Source: Candidatus Levybacteria bacterium RIFCSPLOWO2_01_FULL_42_15 (GTDB lineage: Bacteria; Patescibacteriota; Microgenomatia; Levybacterales; UBA12049). Taken from it: a DNA stretch of 8,800 nucleotides. Location: assembly GCA_001784055.1 (NCBI GenBank), contig MFOZ01000017.1:648-9447 (forward strand). Reading direction: 5' to 3'. The position numbers and the translations under genes were made by a program. This document shows positions 6,712-8,800 of the stretch, one piece after another; the stretch's first letter is position 1, and the number at the start of each line of letters is the position of its first letter. The notes under the pieces are model-generated. The model had not been told where the DNA came from and ran no database searches. It saw only the letters and a list, made by a program, of their open reading frames with translations.

Positions 6712-7719
6712 ATGTATTCTTTTATTGCTATAGAAAATGATCAGAAACAGGCATTCAACGCAATTGCGCCACATCCCCTCCAGTCATTTGAGTGGGGAGA
6801 GTTTAGAAAAAAAACAGGTGTTGAGGTGGTGCGGCGAGGATTGATGAAGAATGGAAAGCTTATCGAAAGTTTCCAAATGACACTTCACTCAATTCCCCAT
6901 CTTCCTTTCAGGGTTGGTTACGTCCCAAAAGGAACTATGCCAACGCCTTTTATGATCCATGAATTAAAAAAAATTGGGAGAGAAAAACGGTGTATTTTTA
7001 TCCAACTGGAACCGCACGTTACGAAAGATATTAAGATATTAAGAGATAAAGATAGTAAGATCGTACCGTCTGCTCATCCTCTTTTCACAAAATATACCTT
7101 TGAAATCGATTTGACAAAAAGTGAAGATGAACTCTTAAAAAATATGCATCCAAAAACCCGCTACAATATACGGGTTGCGCAAAAGCACAGAGTTGAAATC
7201 AGAGAAGATAATTCTGATGAGGCATTTGATGAGTACTTGAGGTTAACGGGGGAAACCACAAAAAGACAAGGGTTCTTTGCTCATTCTCAAGAATACCACC
7301 GCCTCATGTGGCAAACCCTAAAAACGAAAAGCGATCTTACGGCACACCTTTTGACTGCTTTATACCGATCAAAGACGCTGGTTTGCTGGATTTTACTTGT
7401 GTTTAAAGACACCCTGTACTATCCATACGGAGCCTCCTCAAGCGAGCATAAAGAAACAATGGCGTCCAATCTTATGATGTGGGAGGGAATAAAATTTGGG
7501 AAACGAACGGGATTAAAAACATTTGATATGTGGGGAGCGCTTGGTCATGATCCAGATAAAAACGATCCGTGGTATGGATTCCATCGGTTCAAAGAGGGGT
7601 ATGGAGGAACGCTTACGGAATTTGTGGGAAACTATGATCTTATCATCAATCCTTTTTTATACAAAGCGTATGTGATCGCCGATAAACTGCGCTGGTTGTT
7701 TTTGAAGCTAAAACATTAA
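6712..7719 (+). CDS. FemAB-family peptidoglycan bridge aminoacyltransferase
   Basis: The 335-residue protein has the two GNAT-like halves of the FemABX family, which use aminoacyl-tRNA to add amino acids to the peptidoglycan stem peptide at the inner membrane face. Visible motifs are QSFEWGEF (24-31), KTRYNIRVAQKHRVEI (148-163), YYPYGASS (236-243), ASNLMMWEGIKFGKR (251-265), FDMWGALG (271-278) and DPWYGFHRFKEGYGG (285-299). The C-terminal helix is basic and amphipathic and could touch the membrane. Length is near that of single-gene homologues; the added amino acid cannot be read from sequence. It follows the helicase by 24 bases. A GGGAG lies 14 bases before the ATG, too far for a normal Shine-Dalgarno. 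The last 12 bases overlap sodX tail to tail. Other FemAB-like proteins act on other substrates, so the peptidoglycan role is family-based inference. Confidence 0.88.
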   Translation: MYSFIAIENDQKQAFNAIAPHPLQSFEWGEFRKKTGVEVVRRGLMKNGKLIESFQMTLHSIPHLPFRVGYVPKGTMPTPFMIHELKKIGREKRCIFIQLEPHVTKDIKILRDKDSKIVPSAHPLFTKYTFEIDLTKSEDELLKNMHPKTRYNIRVAQKHRVEIREDNSDEAFDEYLRLTGETTKRQGFFAHSQEYHRLMWQTLKTKSDLTAHLLTALYRSKTLVCWILLVFKDTLYYPYGASSSEHKETMASNLMMWEGIKFGKRTGLKTFDMWGALGHDPDKNDPWYGFHRFKEGYGGTLTEFVGNYDLIINPFLYKAYVIADKLRWLFLKLKH

Positions 7720-7983
7720 TACCTTGCCGTAAATATCTTTCTTACCAACCGCCATTGATACACTTTCTTTCTTATTGTCGCCTTTCAAAAGATATCTTCC
7801 GTTTTTGATTATATGCACTCGCTTAACAAAATAGTGGGAATGGATTGAATCCTTAACAACCACAATGTCTTTGAGTTTGGGTTTTGAAAACCAATAGGCC
7901 CATCTGTTGATGAGAACAATGTCTCCCGATTGAATTGTGGGGCGCATGCTGTTTCCTTTAACCCGAAGAAGACTAGGCGCCAT
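7708..7983 (-). CDS. sodX: Nickel-type superoxide dismutase maturation protease (S24/S26 fold)
   Basis: A 91-residue serine protease of the signal peptidase I / LexA type. The catalytic serine is Ser12 in VKGNSMRPT, the general-base lysine is Lys54 in YFVKRV, and GDN (68-70) is the conserved turn of the family. SGDIVLINRW (19-28) follows the serine as in the family. It has no membrane segment, unlike LepB, and is small, as expected for SodX. It lies directly after sodN with a single base between the sodN TAA and its ATG, so the two are translationally coupled. The expected job is to cut the SodN leader before His17 so that the free N-terminus can bind nickel. No Shine-Dalgarno is visible. The gene name rests mainly on pairing with sodN; in isolation it would be called a generic S24/S26 peptidase. 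Confidence 0.85.
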   Translation of the reverse strand: MAPSLLRVKGNSMRPTIQSGDIVLINRWAYWFSKPKLKDIVVVKDSIHSHYFVKRVHIIKNGRYLLKGDNKKESVSMAVGKKDIYGKVLMF

Positions 7984-7984
7984 G

Positions 7985-8446
7985 TTATTTTGCGGATTGA
8001 GGTTTATTTGTCGATGATTTTGTTTTTACAAACATATCAGCAATTTGATCAACTGCCTCTACCAGCTCCTGCGCGTGTGTGATGTCCACACACTGTTTAT
8101 TGCACGAGCAAAGCTTGGCAGCTTTCCAAAAGACATCGTGAAGATTAGGAAACAAGGCAAGATGTTCCGGCTTAAAGTAATCAGTCCATAAAATCAAAAG
8201 CTCTTCTTTGCATTTGCGGGAGTGTTCTTCCTTGGTCCACACAAAGCGCGTCATAGAATTAAGGTATTCATCTACTTCTTCTTTTTTAGAGAAATCAGGA
8301 AGAGACAGTTCATTGATCTTCTCTACCATTTTTAGTACGGTTTGCGCGGCTATTTGTGCAGCTTTGGGATCATAGATGCCGCAGGGAACATCGCAATGGG
8401 CGTACCCAACAGGAATTATGGAGAAAAAAAGTTTCTTTATTTTCAT
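7985..8446 (-). CDS. sodN: Nickel superoxide dismutase, precursor
   Basis: Starting from the ATG at 8446 this is a 153-residue precursor of Ni-SOD, which converts superoxide to oxygen and hydrogen peroxide. Residues 17-25, HCDVPCGIY, are the nickel hook: after removal of the 16-residue leader, His17, Cys18 and Cys22 (mature 1, 2, 6) ligate nickel, and Asp19 and Tyr25 (mature 3, 9) line the site. The four-helix body is recognisable from KEELLILWTDYFKPEHL (80-96) and HDVFWKAAKL (103-112). The mature enzyme of about 137 residues is a little longer than the 117 of Streptomyces. Relative to that enzyme, mature Glu17 is Ala and Arg47 aligns with His75; as I recall, this resembles cyanobacterial-type Ni-SODs. 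Cys113, Cys115 and Cys119 form an extra cluster. The leader (MKIKKLFFSIIPVGYA) is short, basic then hydrophobic, so export is possible. An in-frame TTG at 8488 is rejected because it falls in the likely promoter. Confidence 0.95.
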   Translation of the reverse strand: MKIKKLFFSIIPVGYAHCDVPCGIYDPKAAQIAAQTVLKMVEKINELSLPDFSKKEEVDEYLNSMTRFVWTKEEHSRKCKEELLILWTDYFKPEHLALFPNLHDVFWKAAKLCSCNKQCVDITHAQELVEAVDQIADMFVKTKSSTNKPQSAK

Positions 8447-8459
8447 AGAACCGTTATTT

Positions 8460-8488
8460 ATGGTACAGAACAGATTATAGAAAGTCAA
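8460..8488 (-). promoter_or_regulatory. Candidate sodN promoter
   Basis: On the minus strand TTGACT (8488-8483), a 17-base spacer and TACCAT (8465-8460) fit a housekeeping promoter, placing the start only a few bases before the sodN ATG. A perfect TATAAT at 8479-8474 is an alternative -10, giving a leader of about 21 bases, but it has no suitable -35. Confidence 0.45.
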
Positions 8489-8504
8489 CCCCGCTCAGCG
8501 GGGT
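8488..8504. promoter_or_regulatory. GC-rich palindrome between the divergent sodN and 8571 promoters
   Basis: ACCCCGC-TCA-GCGGGGT is a perfect 7-bp inverted repeat with a 3-base centre. It abuts the proposed sodN -35 and lies 15 bases before the plus-strand -35. It could be an operator controlling one or both genes, or a short hairpin. The following bases give at best a poor U-tract, so an intrinsic terminator is less likely. Confidence 0.45.
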
Positions 8505-8519
8505 CAGCCAATTGAGTAT

Positions 8520-8548
8520 TTGACTTTTTCAAGAAAATATTATAGGAT
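8520..8548 (+). promoter_or_regulatory. Candidate promoter for the gene at 8571
   Basis: TTGACT (8520-8525), a 17-base spacer and TAGGAT (8543-8548) fit a housekeeping promoter with a start near 8555, about 16 bases before the ATG. It shares TTGACTTT with the divergent sodN promoter. A better-matching TATAAC at 8548-8553 has too long a spacer (22). Confidence 0.45.
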
Positions 8549-8570
8549 ATAACCCTAGAACATTTTACCT

Positions 8571-8800
8571 ATGGTTTCTCTTGAAATACGATCTAACCCT
8601 ATCCGTCTAAAAGATACTGAACCTCTCTGTAATGTTTCTTCAAGACGCCTTGCAAAAAGAGCGATTCATGATGTGTTAAATCAAACCTCTGTCTTTTTTG
8701 CCGCGTTAGATATGAGAGCTCGTCAAGACGTACAGATTCTTCGAGGGAAAGGAAGTCCCCAAGAACAAATAAGACGACAGAGGGCGCAGTCAATACTAGA
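8571..8800 (+). CDS. Unrecognised protein, N-terminal part (runs off window end)
   Basis: From the ATG at 8571 the frame is open for 76 codons to the window edge, beginning MVSLEIRSNPIRLKD. I do not recognise the family. The visible part is hydrophilic and arginine/glutamine-rich towards its end (KGSPQEQIRRQRAQSIL, residues 60-76), has one cysteine (Cys20), and shows no signal peptide or membrane segment. A predicted helical stretch covers about residues 23-58. Support comes from a plausible promoter 16-50 bases upstream, codon choice like its neighbours (many CTT, TCT, GAT) and an excess of purines at first codon positions, which argues against the open frame on the other strand. No Shine-Dalgarno precedes it. 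It diverges from sodN across a shared palindrome, so it may be co-regulated with the dismutase. Confidence 0.55.
   Translation, partial: MVSLEIRSNPIRLKDTEPLCNVSSRRLAKRAIHDVLNQTSVFFAALDMRARQDVQILRGKGSPQEQIRRQRAQSIL

Noticed and set aside
7026..7041. Tandem AGATATTA AGATATTA in femAB
   Set aside because: Only two copies, out of phase with codons and within AT-rich sequence encoding a lysine/isoleucine stretch; no sign of a functional repeat.
8447..8488. Upstream TTG start for sodN giving a 167-residue precursor
   Set aside because: The TTG is part of the likely -35 and touches the palindrome, and the extra 14 residues would spoil the compact leader seen from the ATG at 8446.
8599..8793. Minus-strand open frame beginning with TTG opposite the gene at 8571
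   Set aside because: First codon positions are pyrimidine-rich in this frame, no family is recognised, and the plus frame has a promoter and better codon choice. It stays open to the window edge, so it is not fully excluded.
1..8800. Code 25 or code 4 use (UGA as an amino acid)
   Set aside because: All genes are full length under the standard bacterial code with no in-frame UGA, so recoding is not needed.
1..8800. CRISPR arrays, insertion sequences, tRNA or rRNA genes
   Set aside because: No spaced repeats, transposase motifs, terminal inverted repeats or RNA gene signatures were seen; apart from gaps of at most 124 bases the window is filled by protein genes.

Overview
The window reads as a compact, moderately AT-rich bacterial chromosome segment, most likely from the Patescibacteria (CPR), probably a Parcubacteria-like lineage. 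This is inferred from gene content (a DUF2298/YYY membrane protein, a LytR-CpsA-Psr protein, a FemAB-family protein, a minimal PcrA/UvrD helicase and a short triosephosphate isomerase), from very tight packing (about 240 bases lie outside the proposed genes) and from scarce Shine-Dalgarno sites. No marker gene fixes the taxonomy.

Layout. Bases 1-412 carry the N-terminal half of a GT4-type glycosyltransferase on the minus strand. Divergent from it, a HAD-like hydrolase (437-973) and a 713-residue multi-pass DUF2298 protein (976-3117) form a plus-strand pair. Converging on that pair is the minus-strand pair tpiA (4179-4838) and an LCP-family gene (3110-4186). They overlap by 8 bases, and the LCP gene also overlaps the DUF2298 gene tail to tail. 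A 64-base divergent promoter region (4839-4902) separates tpiA from a plus-strand pair: a shortened UvrD/PcrA helicase (4903-6687) and a FemAB-family aminoacyltransferase (6712-7719). The FemAB gene runs tail to tail into a minus-strand operon, sodN-sodX: a nickel superoxide dismutase with an intact HCxxPCxxY nickel hook and its dedicated processing protease. After a second divergent promoter region with a GC-rich palindrome, an unrecognised plus-strand gene starts at 8571 and runs off the window.

How it works together. The glycosyltransferase, DUF2298, LCP and FemAB proteins all point to building and attaching cell-surface glycans and crosslinking peptidoglycan. The helicase serves DNA repair, and TpiA serves glycolysis. 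SodN and SodX form a self-contained superoxide defence unit: SodX is expected to remove the 16-residue leader so that His17 becomes the free N-terminus that binds nickel. I see no mobile element, CRISPR array, tRNA or rRNA. The most notable item is the Ni-SOD unit in what looks like a reduced, host-dependent lineage. I found no clear sign of an entirely new system.
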